64,000 nucleotides of DNA from Curvibacter sp. PAE-UM (GTDB taxonomy: Bacteria > Pseudomonadota > Gammaproteobacteria > Burkholderiales > Burkholderiaceae_C), in NCBI RefSeq assembly GCF_001432305.1, contig NZ_KQ483358.1, positions 2,722,114 through 2,786,113 on the forward strand. The letters run 5' to 3'. Positions 1 to 8,530 of the stretch are shown piece after piece. Positions within the stretch are counted from its first letter, which is position 1; each line of letters opens with the position of its first letter. Below the pieces are notes generated by a model. It saw only the letters and a program-made list of their open reading frames with translations. It had not been told where the DNA came from and made no database searches. Made by a program: the position numbers and the translations under genes.

Positions 1-1247
1 ATCAGCTCACGCCCCAGGTAATGGGCGGCGCAGTGTAGCAGCCAGCGCTGCAGCGCGGACTTCGCGTCCAGCGACTCGACCTTGTCCAGGGCCAGCAGCA
101 CGTGGGCCGCGGCGGGCGGCTCAAAGCCCACGGACCGCCCCAGTTCGGCCAGCTCCTTGTCCGGCGTCAAGGCCAGCATGCGGTCGGCGTTCTGCGTCAG
201 CCAGGACCGCAGCCCCGGGATCGGCGAGAGTGTGGCGAAATGCCTGAGCCGGGGGAACTCGGCGCACAGCGTCTCCACCACCCGCTTGATCAGCGAATCC
301 CCGAAACTCACACCGCGCAGTCCGGTCTGGGTATTGCTGATCGAATAGAAAATCGCCGTGGTGGCCTTGTCCAGGTCGGAAGCCGCGGCCTGCTCGTCCA
401 GCAGCGGGGGGATGCTGCCGGCCATATGGTCGATCAGGGCGACCTCCACGAAAATCAAAGGCTCCCCGGGCAGTCGGGGATGGAAAAAGCCGTAGCAGCG
501 ACGGTCGGAATCGAGCCGGTTCTTGACGTCGGCCCAACTGCGGATATCGTGCACGGCCTCGTACTTGATGAGCTTCTCGACCAGGGAGGCCGGCGAATCC
601 CAGCTGATGCGCTGCAACTCCAGAAAACCGACATCGAACCAGGTGGAGAACATGTACTCCATCTCCACGTCCAGCGCCTGCAGCCGCTTGTCTTTCTTCA
701 GGAAAGGCTGCATCTCGGCCCGCAGGTCCACCAGGAAACGGATGCCCTCGGGCAGCACGCTGAAACGCTGCAGCAGGCGCCGGCGCGGCGACACCGTGGC
801 CCGGCGGTACTGCACTTCCGCGGCCGCCTCATCGGGTGTGCCCACGGCGGCAGCGAACTTGGCCTGCGCGCTTTTGACCTTTTCGGTATCGGCCGTGAAC
901 ATCTCGCTCATCAGCAGCCACATGTCACGCCGCCGGGCCACCGTGGCACCCGCATAACGTTCGATCAGGACCTGGGCGCGCCGCCCGCCCTCGACCTCGC
1001 TGATGCGCGGATCGATGGTGGCCTTCAGCTCATCGAGCACGAGTCGCAGCATGCGCGGCGACATCGCCTCTTCCTTGTGGCGCCGGCTGGCCGCCAGGCG
1101 CTCACGCGTGGGCCGTTCAGCGGCCGGGCCCACCGCGCCGCCACGCACGGCCGGTGCGGGGCCGGCGGCATCGCTTGCCAGCAGACCCTTGCGGTCGATG
1201 GGGAAGAGTCGCGAGACGTTGCGGCTGATCCAGCTCGTTGCGTTCAT
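1..1247 (-). CDS. Malonyl-CoA decarboxylase (3' end outside window)
   Basis: Reading the minus strand from the ATG at 1247 gives an open frame of about 415 codons that runs off the left edge of the window. The protein carries stretches typical of malonyl-CoA decarboxylase: RRCYGFFHPRLPGEPLIFVE, then TAIFYSISNTQTGLRGVSFG, then FATLSPIPG. The family converts malonyl-CoA to acetyl-CoA and CO2 and contains a helical N-terminal domain and a GNAT-fold catalytic domain; both appear present, with only the C-terminus missing. The start overlaps the stop of the upstream GntR gene in an ATGA tetranucleotide (1244-1247), which indicates translational coupling. By analogy with the rhizobial mat genes, this would be a malonate utilisation enzyme. 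A long plus-strand open frame covers the same DNA but has no protein-like content. Confidence 0.9.
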   Translation of the reverse strand, partial: MNATSWISRNVSRLFPIDRKGLLASDAAGPAPAVRGGAVGPAAERPTRERLAASRRHKEEAMSPRMLRLVLDELKATIDPRISEVEGGRRAQVLIERYAGATVARRRDMWLLMSEMFTADTEKVKSAQAKFAAAVGTPDEAAAEVQYRRATVSPRRRLLQRFSVLPEGIRFLVDLRAEMQPFLKKDKRLQALDVEMEYMFSTWFDVGFLELQRISWDSPASLVEKLIKYEAVHDIRSWADVKNRLDSDRRCYGFFHPRLPGEPLIFVEVALIDHMAGSIPPLLDEQAAASDLDKATTAIFYSISNTQTGLRGVSFGDSLIKRVVETLCAEFPRLRHFATLSPIPGLRSWLTQNADRMLALTPDKELAELGRSVGFEPPAAAHVLLALDKVESLDAKSALQRWLLHCAAHYLGREL

Positions 1248-1981
1248 GCCAGTCTCCGGCTTTTTTGATGACGGGCCAATTCGCGCAGGGCTTCGCGCTG
1301 GCGCGTCAGATGCGTGCGCATCGCCGCCTCCGCGCCCTCGCCGTCGCGCGCCTTGAGCGCGGCGAACACGGCCAGGTGCTCACTCAGGCTTTGCTCCAGC
1401 CGCCCCGGCGCATGCAGCTGCTGCAGCCGGGCCAGCTTGAGAATCTTGCGCAGGTCGCCAATGACCTGGGCCAGCCAGCGGTTGTTGGCCAGCGTAATGA
1501 TGGCCTCGTGGATGGCGAAATTGGTTTCGTAGTAGTCGACGATGCGCTTGCTGCGCGCCGCCTTCTGCAAACGCTCATGCAAGGCCTCCAGGGCCTCCAG
1601 GTCGGCATCGCTGGCATGGCTTGCGGCCTCGTGCGCACACCGCCCCTCCAGCAGGGCGATCACGGGAAAGATTTCGTCGAGATCCTGCTCGGTGACCTCG
1701 TTCACGAAGCAGCCGCGCCGCGGCTCGTGCCGTACCAGCCCCTCGGCTGTCAAGACCTTGAGCGCTTCCCGCAAGGGCGTGCGCGAAATCTCCAGCCGCA
1801 CACACAGGACGGCTTCGTCCACGAAGCTGCCCGGCGCCAGGGTGCCATTGAAGATCTCCTGCCGCAGGGTGTCTGCGACCTGTTCGTGCAAGGAGTTGTG
1901 GACGACACGCATGGGCAGGCTGACCGGGATGAGGAAACACCCTGCCACTTCGAGAACGGGCCTCGGCAGCAGCAGGACCAT
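1244..1981 (-). CDS. GntR-family transcriptional regulator, FCD subfamily
   Basis: The protein has an N-terminal winged helix (LHEQVADTLRQEIFNGTLAPG, then SRTPLREALKVLTAEGLV) and an all-helical FCD ligand-binding domain (LEGRCAHEAA and following). FCD regulators usually bind small carboxylates or acyl-CoAs and act as repressors relieved by the pathway substrate. Its stop overlaps the start of the malonyl-CoA decarboxylase gene, so malonate or malonyl-CoA is the natural guess for the effector (inference, MatR-like). The start is uncertain: the first ATG is at 1981, but similarity begins near the second ATG at 1912 (MRVVHNSLHEQ), and neither has a strong RBS. A palindrome at 1996-2013 lies immediately upstream and may be its operator. 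Confidence 0.88.
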   Translation of the reverse strand: MVLLLPRPVLEVAGCFLIPVSLPMRVVHNSLHEQVADTLRQEIFNGTLAPGSFVDEAVLCVRLEISRTPLREALKVLTAEGLVRHEPRRGCFVNEVTEQDLDEIFPVIALLEGRCAHEAASHASDADLEALEALHERLQKAARSKRIVDYYETNFAIHEAIITLANNRWLAQVIGDLRKILKLARLQQLHAPGRLEQSLSEHLAVFAALKARDGEGAEAAMRTHLTRQREALRELARHQKSRRLA

Positions 1982-1985
1982 GGCT

Positions 1986-2013
1986 GTAATTTTACGTAAT
2001 TACGCATAATTAC
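1986..2013 (-). promoter_or_regulatory. Candidate operator of the GntR regulator
   Basis: An AT-rich island in otherwise GC-rich DNA contains the perfect 7-4-7 inverted repeat GTAATTACGCATAATTAC (1996-2013), directly preceded by a related half-site GTAATTTTAC (1986-1995). It ends five bases before the first possible ATG of the GntR gene. Short palindromes just upstream of the regulator gene are typical of FCD-type GntR autoregulation. Assignment to this regulator is inferred from position. Confidence 0.5.
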
Positions 2014-2084
2014 AAAACTAGGTAATAACCCTGAGTCTCATGGGCGCAACAAAAGGCAGCCCAACCAGTGAAAACCAACCCGGC

Positions 2085-2897
2085 TCAAGGCCGCTGTGGC
2101 TGGCGGCCGAACCACCACCAAAGCCCCGCCCCCAGGGCGATCATGGGCAGGCAGAGCCATTGCCCCATGCTGAGGTTCAGGGCCAGCAGGCCGAGATAGT
2201 CATCGGGCTCGCGGAAGTATTCGGCAATGAAACGCAGCAGCCCATAGCCCAGCAAAAAGACGGCAGCCACCTGGCCGGTGCGCCGCGGCTTGCGGGCATA
2301 AAGCCACAGCAGCACGAACAGCAACAGGCCTTCGAGCAGGAACTGGTAGAGCTGCGAGGGATGGCGCGGGGCATCCCCGGCGCCGCGAAACACCATGGCC
2401 CAGGGCAAGGACGGGTCGGCCACGCGCCCCCAGAGTTCGCCATTGATGAAGTTGCCGATACGGCCTGCCGCCAGGCCCGTGGGCACACAGGGCGCCACGA
2501 AATCGGCGACCTGCAGCCAGTGCTTGTGGCGGGCACGCGCAAACCAGAGCATGGCGACCACCACCCCCAGCATGCCGCCGTGAAAGCTCATGCCACCCTG
2601 CCAGAGCGCAAAAATCTCCAGCGGGTGGCTCAGGTAATAGGCCGGCTTGTAGAACAGGCAGTAGCCCAGGCGCCCGCCGATGACCACGCCGATCACACCG
2701 TAGAACAGCACATCCTCGACGTCACGCCGGCTCCAGGCCCCTTCCCCGCGGGCCGAGGCATAAGGTTCGTGCCGCAGCCGGCGCAGACCCAGGAACATGA
2801 AGAGGGCAAAGGCCACCAGATAGGTGATGCCGTACCAGTGGATGGCCAGGGGTCCCAGGCGCAAGGCCACCGGATCGATCGCGGGGTGTATCAGCAT
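2085..2897 (-). CDS. lgt: Prolipoprotein diacylglyceryl transferase
   Basis: Lgt is an inner-membrane enzyme that transfers diacylglycerol from phosphatidylglycerol to the lipobox cysteine of prolipoproteins. The sequence shows about seven hydrophobic segments, the conserved HGGMLG motif and the signature [14 protein letters not shown] with its essential arginine. The start at 2897 ([23 protein letters not shown]) matches the usual Lgt N-terminus; a second ATG three codons upstream (2906) is possible, and the longest frame (from 2957) adds non-homologous residues. It is divergent from ilvD, with about 90 bases between starts. The gene length of about 270 residues is normal. The many lipoproteins in this window would be its substrates. 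Confidence 0.95.
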   Translation of the reverse strand: MLIHPAIDPVALRLGPLAIHWYGITYLVAFALFMFLGLRRLRHEPYASARGEGAWSRRDVEDVLFYGVIGVVIGGRLGYCLFYKPAYYLSHPLEIFALWQGGMSFHGGMLGVVVAMLWFARARHKHWLQVADFVAPCVPTGLAAGRIGNFINGELWGRVADPSLPWAMVFRGAGDAPRHPSQLYQFLLEGLLLFVLLWLYARKPRRTGQVAAVFLLGYGLLRFIAEYFREPDDYLGLLALNLSMGQWLCLPMIALGAGLWWWFGRQPQRP

Positions 2898-2989
2898 GGG
2901 CGCCATTGTGCCGCAGCACCGCCCCGACCGGCCACGGCTTACACTCACGGTCTGCACTGATTTTTCGGCTCATTTACTGCACACGAACC

Positions 2990-4684
2990 ATGGTTACCAA
3001 AGTCATCCAGATCAACCGCCGCTCGGCCAATATCACCGAGGGCAAGTCCCGCGCACCCAACCGCTCCATGTACTACGCCATGGGCTACGAGGAAAGCGAT
3101 TTCAAGAAACCCATGGTCGGCGTGGCCAACGGCCACAGCACCATCACCCCCTGCAACTCGGGCCTTCAGAAGCTGGCCGACGCCGCGATCGCCGGCATCG
3201 AAGAGGCTGGCGGCAACGCCCAGGTCTTCGGCACACCCACTATCAGCGACGGCATGGCCATGGGCACCGAAGGCATGAAGTACTCGCTGGTCTCGCGTGA
3301 AGTGATTTCCGACTGCATCGAGACCTGCGTGCAGGGCCAGTGGATGGACGGCGTGCTGGTGGTCGGCGGCTGCGACAAGAACATGCCCGGCGGCATGATG
3401 GGCATGCTGCGCGCCAACGTGCCCGCCATCTACGTCTACGGTGGCACCATCCTGCCCGGCCACTACAAGGGCCAGGACCTGAACATCGTCAGCGTGTTCG
3501 AGGCCGTGGGCCAGAATGCCGCCGGCAACATGAGCGATGCCGACCTGCGCGAGATCGAGATGCGCGCCATCCCCGGCACCGGCTCCTGCGGCGGCATGTA
3601 CACCGCCAACACCATGTCCAGCGCCTTCGAGGCCCTGGGCATGAGCCTGCCCTACTCCTCCACCATGGCCAATCCGCACGACGAGAAGCAGAACTCGGCC
3701 AAGGAATCCGCCAAGGTGCTGATCGAGGCGATCAAGAAGGACATCAAGCCGCGCGACATCGTGACGCGCAAGAGCATCGAGAACGCCGTGGCCGTCATCA
3801 TGGCCACCGGCGGCTCCACCAACGCCGTGCTGCACTTCCTGGCCATCGCGCATGCGGCGGATGTGGAATGGACCATCGACGACTTCGAGCGCGTGCGCAA
3901 GAAGACCCCCGTGCTGTGCGACCTCAAGCCCAGCGGCAAGTACCTGGCGGTGGACCTGCACAAGGCGGGCGGCATCCCCCAGGTCATGAAGGTTTTGCTG
4001 AACGCCGGTCTGCTGCACGGCGACTGCATCACCATCACCGGCCAGACCATCGCCGAAGTGCTCAAGGACGTGCCGGACCAGCCGCGCGCCGACCAGGACG
4101 TGATCCGTCCCATCAACAAACCCATGTATGCCGAAGGCCATCTGGCCATCCTCAAGGGCAACCTCTCGCCCGAGGGCGCGGTCGCCAAGATCACCGGCCT
4201 GAAGAACCCGGTCATCACCGGCCCGGCCCGCGTGTTCGACGACGAGCAGTCGGCCCTCAAGGCCATCCTGGACGGCAAGATCAAGGCCGGGGACGTGATG
4301 GTGCTGCGCTACCTGGGCCCCAAGGGCGGCCCGGGCATGCCCGAGATGCTAGCCCCCACCGGTGCGCTGATCGGTGCCGGCCTGGGCGAGAGCGTGGGCC
4401 TGATCACCGACGGCCGCTTCTCCGGCGGCACCTGGGGCATGGTGGTGGGCCACGTGGCGCCCGAAGCCGCAGCCGGCGGCACCATCGCCTTCGTCAAGGA
4501 AGGCGACAGCATCACCATCGACGCGCATGAACTCAAGCTGGAACTGAATGTGCCGGCAGCTGAGTTGGCCAAGCGCCGCGAAGGCTGGACGCCGCCGCAA
4601 CCGCGCTACACGCGTGGCGTTCAGGCCAAGTTCGCCTTCAACGCCTGCTCGGCCAGCAAGGGCGCGGTGCTGGACAACTACTGA
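2990..4684 (+). CDS. ilvD: Dihydroxy-acid dehydratase
   Basis: The 564-residue protein is a full-length IlvD/Edd-family dehydratase, which removes water from 2,3-dihydroxy acids in valine, leucine and isoleucine synthesis. Three cysteines expected to bind the iron-sulfur cluster are visible at 55 (PCNSG), 128 ([12 protein letters not shown]) and 200 ([14 protein letters not shown]), the set seen in [2Fe-2S]-type enzymes. The C-terminal [11 protein letters not shown] motif is intact. The start at 2990 ([18 protein letters not shown]) is chosen by family similarity over an upstream ATG at 2906 that would run back over the lgt start. It stands apart from the ilvB-H-C block at 18-21 kb. A strong terminator follows at 4700. 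Confidence 0.97.
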   Translation: MVTKVIQINRRSANITEGKSRAPNRSMYYAMGYEESDFKKPMVGVANGHSTITPCNSGLQKLADAAIAGIEEAGGNAQVFGTPTISDGMAMGTEGMKYSLVSREVISDCIETCVQGQWMDGVLVVGGCDKNMPGGMMGMLRANVPAIYVYGGTILPGHYKGQDLNIVSVFEAVGQNAAGNMSDADLREIEMRAIPGTGSCGGMYTANTMSSAFEALGMSLPYSSTMANPHDEKQNSAKESAKVLIEAIKKDIKPRDIVTRKSIENAVAVIMATGGSTNAVLHFLAIAHAADVEWTIDDFERVRKKTPVLCDLKPSGKYLAVDLHKAGGIPQVMKVLLNAGLLHGDCITITGQTIAEVLKDVPDQPRADQDVIRPINKPMYAEGHLAILKGNLSPEGAVAKITGLKNPVITGPARVFDDEQSALKAILDGKIKAGDVMVLRYLGPKGGPGMPEMLAPTGALIGAGLGESVGLITDGRFSGGTWGMVVGHVAPEAAAGGTIAFVKEGDSITIDAHELKLELNVPAAELAKRREGWTPPQPRYTRGVQAKFAFNACSASKGAVLDNY

Positions 4685-4699
4685 TCCGGCCAACCCAAC

Positions 4700-4727
4700 A
4701 AAAAGCCCCGGCATGCCGGGGCTTTTT
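4700..4727. terminator. Bidirectional intrinsic terminator between ilvD and the Trp-rich protein gene
   Basis: Perfect inverted repeat aaaaagccccgg-catg-ccggggcttttt. The A and T runs flank the GC stem on both sides, so the hairpin can terminate ilvD on the plus strand and the convergent small gene on the minus strand. Confidence 0.92.
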
Positions 4728-4747
4728 GTTGGGCCGCCATCGGAGGC

Positions 4748-4984
4748 TCAGCGTTTGCGTTTCATGCCCATGGCGTCACGCTGCTTGTTGATGCGGTCCA
4801 GGCGCCGTTTGTCCTCGCGCTCCATGGCCTTGCGCCGCGTATAGCCGCTGGCATCGGCCCAGGACCACCAGGCAACCGCCAGGCCAAACGGCGCCAGCAC
4901 GATCAGCCAGCTCCAACTCACGACCGGATCGATATCGAGATATTTCATCAGCAGAAGAATGATGCCCAGTCCCAGCAAATACAT
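4748..4984 (-). CDS. Small Trp-rich membrane protein (TIGR04438-like)
   Basis: A short protein of 78 residues if started at 4984 (MYLLGLGIILLLMKYLDIDPV); the longest frame starts at 5029 but adds an unlike N-terminus. It has one hydrophobic N-terminal helix, a second hydrophobic stretch rich in tryptophan (SWSWLIVLAPFGLAVAWWSW), then a strongly basic, probably cytoplasmic tail (RRKAMEREDKRRLDRINKQR). This architecture matches a small Burkholderiales family known only as small Trp-rich protein; no function is established. It lies between ilvD and the cytochrome c gene and shares the ilvD terminator. Confidence 0.75.
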   Translation of the reverse strand: MYLLGLGIILLLMKYLDIDPVVSWSWLIVLAPFGLAVAWWSWADASGYTRRKAMEREDKRRLDRINKQRDAMGMKRKR

Positions 4985-5089
4985 GTGTAGCCCTCGGTCT
5001 TGGTGCTGCCGGCCCACCACGCAGGTCAACGGCAGCCCTTACAATTGCGTTCATTGATTATGTATTAACCCCCAGCCTAGAGGAAATCA

Positions 5090-5395
5090 ATGAAACGCGC
5101 CCTGTTCATCCTGTTTGCCGCCACCGCCATCAGCGCCCCCGCGCTGGCCGATCAGGCCCTGGCCACTTCCAAGAACTGCATGGCCTGCCATGCCGTCGAC
5201 AAGAAGCTGGTCGGCCCGTCCTTCAAGGACGTGGCCAAGAAGTATGCAGCCGACAAGTCCGCCGGCGACAAACTCGCCACCAAGATCATCAAGGGTGGCT
5301 CCGGCGTCTGGGGCCCCGTGCCCATGCCGGCCAACCCGCAAGTCAGCGAAGCCGAGTCCAAGAAGCTGGCTGCTTGGGTGCTGGCTGCCAAATAA
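5090..5395 (+). CDS. Small periplasmic class I cytochrome c
   Basis: A 101-residue protein with a clear signal peptide (cleavage after ALA, residue 20), a haem-binding CMACH motif (C30, C33, H34) and a likely sixth-ligand methionine at 79 in GPVPMPAN. Size and motif layout fit the cytochrome c-551/c-552 type, which carries electrons in the periplasm to terminal oxidases or reductases. A good RBS (agaggaaa) precedes the ATG. No oxidase or reductase gene is adjacent, so the partner cannot be named. Confidence 0.92.
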   Translation: MKRALFILFAATAISAPALADQALATSKNCMACHAVDKKLVGPSFKDVAKKYAADKSAGDKLATKIIKGGSGVWGPVPMPANPQVSEAESKKLAAWVLAAK

Positions 5396-5413
5396 GGCTC
5401 TCCCCTTGCATGA

Positions 5414-5437
5414 AAAAGCCCGCTCACGCGGGCTTTT
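5414..5437. terminator. Terminator shared by the cytochrome c gene and acs
   Basis: Hairpin aaaagcccgc-tcac-gcgggctttt, 18 bases after the cytochrome stop and before the convergent acs stop. Symmetric A and T runs make it usable in both directions. Confidence 0.88.
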
Positions 5438-5480
5438 CTGTTTGGGCGCCAGGCGCCACCAACGGCGCCGTGACATCGGC

Positions 5481-7475
5481 TCAGTTGTTCTGCGACAACT
5501 GATCCAGGATGGCCGGGTTCTCTAGTGTCGAGGTGTCCGAGGTGATGGCCTCGCCCTTGGCGATGGAGCGCAGCAGGCGGCGCATGATCTTGCCGCTGCG
5601 GGTCTTGGGCAGGTTGTCGCCAAAGCGGATGTCCTTGGGTTTCGCGATCGGACCGATCTCCTTGGCCACCCAGTCGCGTAACTCCTTGGCAATGGCCTTG
5701 GCTTCATCGCCGGTCGGACGCGAGCGCTTGAGCACGACAAAGGCGCAGATGGCCTCACCGGTCAGGTCGTCCGGGCGCCCCACCACGGCGGCCTCGGCCA
5801 CCAGGTCGGTCTTGGAGACCAGGGCAGACTCGATCTCCATCGTGCCCATGCGGTGACCGGAGACGTTGAGCACGTCATCAATGCGGCCCGTGATGCGGAA
5901 ATAACCGCGGTCGACACTGCGCACGGCGCCGTCGCCGGCCAGGTAATAGCCCTTGAGCTCCTCGGGGAAGTAGCTCTTCTTGAAGCGCTCGGGATCGCCC
6001 CAGATGGTGCGGATCATCGAGGGCCAGGGTTTCTTGATCACCAGGATGCCGCCCGAGCCGTTGGGCACGTCATGGCCCGCCTCGTCCACGATGGCCGCGG
6101 CGATGCCCGGCAGCGGCAGGGTGCAGGAGCCCGGCACCAGCGGCGTGGCGCCCGGCAGCGGGGTGATCACATGGCCGCCGGTTTCGGTCTGCCAGAAGGT
6201 GTCCACGATGGGGCAACGCTCGCCGCCGACATGCTTGTGGTACCACATCCAGGCTTCCGGATTGATGGGCTCGCCCACCGAGCCCAGGATGCGCAGGCTG
6301 CTGAGGTTGGAGCGGGCCGGATGCACGGCGGCATCGCCCTCGGCCGCCTTGATCAGCGAACGGATGGCCGTGGGTGCCGTGTAGAAGATCGTGCACTTGT
6401 GCTTCTCGATCATCTGCCAGAAGCGGCCGGCGTTCGGGTAGGTCGGCACGCCTTCGAAGACGATCTGCGTCGCGCCAGCGGCCAGCGGGCCATAAGCCAC
6501 ATAGGTGTGGCCGGTGATCCAGCCGATGTCGGCCGTGCACCAGAAGACATCGCTGGGCTGGAGGTCGAACGTCCAGTCCATGGTCAACCGGGCCCACAGC
6601 AGGTAGCCACCAGTGGCGTGCTGCACGCCCTTGGGTTTGCCGGTGGAACCCGAGGTGTAGAGGATGAAGAGCGGGTGCTCGGCGCCCACGGCCGTCGGCG
6701 CGCAGGTGCTGCTCTGCCCGGCCAAAGCCTCGGCAAAGGTCTTGTCGCGGCCGGCGACCATGTTGCAGGCCGTCGCCGTGCGCTGGTAGACCAGCACAGT
6801 CTTGATGGAGTCGCAGCCGCCCATGGACAGGCCCTCGTCCACGATGGCCTTGAGCGGCAGCTCCTTGCCGCCGCGCATCTGGTAGTTGGCCGTGATCACG
6901 GCCACGGCGCCGGCGTCGATGATGCGTTCCTGCAGCGACTTGGCCGAGAAGCCGCCGAACACCACCGAGTGGGTGGCACCGATACGCGCGCAGGCCTGCA
7001 TGGCAACCACACCCTCGATGGTCATGGGCATGTAGACCAGGACGCGATCGCCCTTCTTGACGCCCTGGGCCTTGAGCGCGTTGGCAAACTGGCTGACCTT
7101 GGCCAGCAGTTCCTTGTACGTCACCTTGGTCACGGCGCCATCGTCGGCCTCGAAAATGATGGCGGTCTTGTTCTCGGTGGACGTGCCCATGTGCTTGTCC
7201 AGGCAGTTGGCCGAGGCGTTGAGTTCGCCGTCGTCGAACCACTTGTAGAAAGGCTTCCTGGAAGCATCCAGGGTGCGGGTGAAGGGCTTGTTCCAGACCA
7301 GGTTCTCACGTGCCAGCCTGGCCCATGTCCCCTCGAAATCCTTGTCGAAGGCGTCGCACATCGCCTGGTACTGCGCCATGCCGGAGATACGTGCCGCCTT
7401 GACGACCGCATCCGCCGGGGGAAAGACACGGTTCTCGACCAGGACGGACTCGATGGCGGACGAAGGTGAACTCAT
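5481..7475 (-). CDS. acs: Acetyl-CoA synthetase (AMP-forming)
   Basis: The 664-residue enzyme activates acetate to acetyl-CoA through acetyl-AMP. Visible features are the P-loop-like [12 protein letters not shown] motif, the WWQTE-equivalent FWQTETGG, the YRTGD-equivalent AGDGA, and the C-terminal [11 protein letters not shown] with the lysine (about residue 629) that Pat-type acetyltransferases modify in this family. Length is normal for bacterial Acs (about 650). It is transcribed alone, with a perfect 7-1-7 palindrome 57 bases upstream of the start and the inverted-repeat element at 7604-7874 beyond that. Confidence 0.97.
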   Translation of the reverse strand: MSSPSSAIESVLVENRVFPPADAVVKAARISGMAQYQAMCDAFDKDFEGTWARLARENLVWNKPFTRTLDASRKPFYKWFDDGELNASANCLDKHMGTSTENKTAIIFEADDGAVTKVTYKELLAKVSQFANALKAQGVKKGDRVLVYMPMTIEGVVAMQACARIGATHSVVFGGFSAKSLQERIIDAGAVAVITANYQMRGGKELPLKAIVDEGLSMGGCDSIKTVLVYQRTATACNMVAGRDKTFAEALAGQSSTCAPTAVGAEHPLFILYTSGSTGKPKGVQHATGGYLLWARLTMDWTFDLQPSDVFWCTADIGWITGHTYVAYGPLAAGATQIVFEGVPTYPNAGRFWQMIEKHKCTIFYTAPTAIRSLIKAAEGDAAVHPARSNLSSLRILGSVGEPINPEAWMWYHKHVGGERCPIVDTFWQTETGGHVITPLPGATPLVPGSCTLPLPGIAAAIVDEAGHDVPNGSGGILVIKKPWPSMIRTIWGDPERFKKSYFPEELKGYYLAGDGAVRSVDRGYFRITGRIDDVLNVSGHRMGTMEIESALVSKTDLVAEAAVVGRPDDLTGEAICAFVVLKRSRPTGDEAKAIAKELRDWVAKEIGPIAKPKDIRFGDNLPKTRSGKIMRRLLRSIAKGEAITSDTSTLENPAILDQLSQNN

Positions 7476-7531
7476 GGTTTGTTTCCTCTGGTTGAAATTG
7501 GATCGCCCCGCAATGTCGGGTTTTGCCCTTA

Positions 7532-7546
7532 CAAGTCACTGACTTG
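7532..7546. promoter_or_regulatory. Perfect palindrome upstream of acs
   Basis: CAAGTCA-C-TGACTTG is a perfect 7-1-7 inverted repeat lying 57 bases upstream of the acs start codon. The length, spacing and position suit a dimeric regulator site, but no cognate factor is adjacent. No T run follows it, so it is not a terminator. Confidence 0.4.
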
Positions 7547-7603
7547 ACACCATCCTGCAATGTACCGAATCCCGGTCCGGTTTGAAATGCGGCCTAAAAT
7601 CAC

Positions 7604-7874
7604 GGGAGGGTATTCAAAACTCGCGCCGTGCGCGGCGTGGCTTTTGCGGGATGAGCCGCAAGGCGCAAAACCCAAGGCAAGCCTGGACGGCTTGCCTGGT
7701 TTTGCAACGCCGCGGATCGCCCGCAAAACCGCGCCCCTACGGGTTCGGCCAAAAACGGGCCCTTTGCCCACCAAACCGCTTGCGTGTGCTTCAGCACACG
7801 CTGCGTGGTGTTGGCGGTCAAATCATCCCGTTTTTGACTCGAACGCGCAAGGCGGGAGTTTTGAATACCCTCCC
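7604..7874. repeat. 271-bp structured inverted-repeat element (MITE-like)
   Basis: Both ends carry a 24-bp terminal inverted repeat with one mismatch (7604-7627 against 7851-7874; core gggagggtattcaaaact). The interior is two nested imperfect hairpins. Left arm: ttttgcggg 7642-7650 with 7720-7728, gcaaaacc 7665-7672 with 7698-7705, ggcaagcc 7676-7683 with 7689-7696. Right arm: gttcg 7743-7747 with 7840-7844, aaaaacggg 7751-7759 with 7827-7835, gcgtgtgc 7782-7789 with 7794-7801. There is no transposase, no plausible gene and no obvious target duplication. It fills most of the 429-bp acs/UPF0114 gap. It could be a non-autonomous mobile repeat or a structured RNA. Confidence 0.8.
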
Positions 7875-7904
7875 CAATCTACATAGAAACCCGCAGAACG
7901 CCCC

Positions 7905-8507
7905 ATGTCCACCCCTGAACCGTCGAAGACCTCCCCCCTGCGCCCCCTGCCCGCGCTTATTTTTTCCAGCCGCTGGCTGCAACTGCCCCTCTACCTGGGT
8001 CTGATCGCGGCCCAGGGCGTCTACGTTTATCACTTCCTGTTCGAGCTGCTGCACCTGATCGAGGCCGCCTTTGGCAGCCAGGCCGCCCTGCAGGCCCTGG
8101 TCACGAGCATCGGCTACAAGACGACGGCGCCCATCACCACGCTGAACGAGACGGTCATCATGCTGGTGGTGTTGGCCCTGATCGACGTGGTCATGATCTC
8201 CAACCTGCTGATCATGGTGATCGTCGGCGGCTACGAGACCTTCGTCAGCCGCATGGATCTCGAAGGCCACCGCGACCAGCCCGAGTGGCTGAGCCACGTC
8301 AACGCCTCGGTCCTCAAGGTCAAGCTGGCCACCGCCATCATCGGCATCAGCTCGATCCACCTGCTCAAGACCTTCATCAACGCGGACAACTACACCGACC
8401 GGGTGTTGATCGCCCAGACGGCCATCCACATCACCTTCCTGCTGTCGGCCATCGCCATTGCCTACACCGACCGGTTGATGTCGGCCCCCGCCGCAGACCA
8501 TCACTGA
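7905..8507 (+). CDS. UPF0114 / TIGR00645 family membrane protein (YqhA-like)
   Basis: A 200-residue membrane protein with about four hydrophobic segments (roughly residues 29-51, 82-106, 137-158 and 168-186). The polar stretch [22 protein letters not shown] in the central loop is characteristic of UPF0114 (E. coli YqhA). Function of the family is not established. It begins 30 bases after the structured repeat and ends 23 bases before fumarase, so the two may be cotranscribed. Confidence 0.88.
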   Translation: MSTPEPSKTSPLRPLPALIFSSRWLQLPLYLGLIAAQGVYVYHFLFELLHLIEAAFGSQAALQALVTSIGYKTTAPITTLNETVIMLVVLALIDVVMISNLLIMVIVGGYETFVSRMDLEGHRDQPEWLSHVNASVLKVKLATAIIGISSIHLLKTFINADNYTDRVLIAQTAIHITFLLSAIAIAYTDRLMSAPAADHH

Positions 8508-8530
8508 CCCACTCTCCGAGCTTTCGCATC

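Noticed and set aside
102-1268. 388-codon plus-strand open frame
   Set aside because: It is the antisense shadow of the malonyl-CoA decarboxylase gene, which has recognisable motifs on the minus strand; the plus-strand translation is His/Gln/Gly-rich and resembles no family.
7529-7886. Short frames within the 271-bp element (peptides ending SFEYPP or VLNTLP)
   Set aside because: They run through the terminal inverted repeats and hairpin arms in several frames on both strands, lack RBSs, and look like read-through of a repeat rather than genes.
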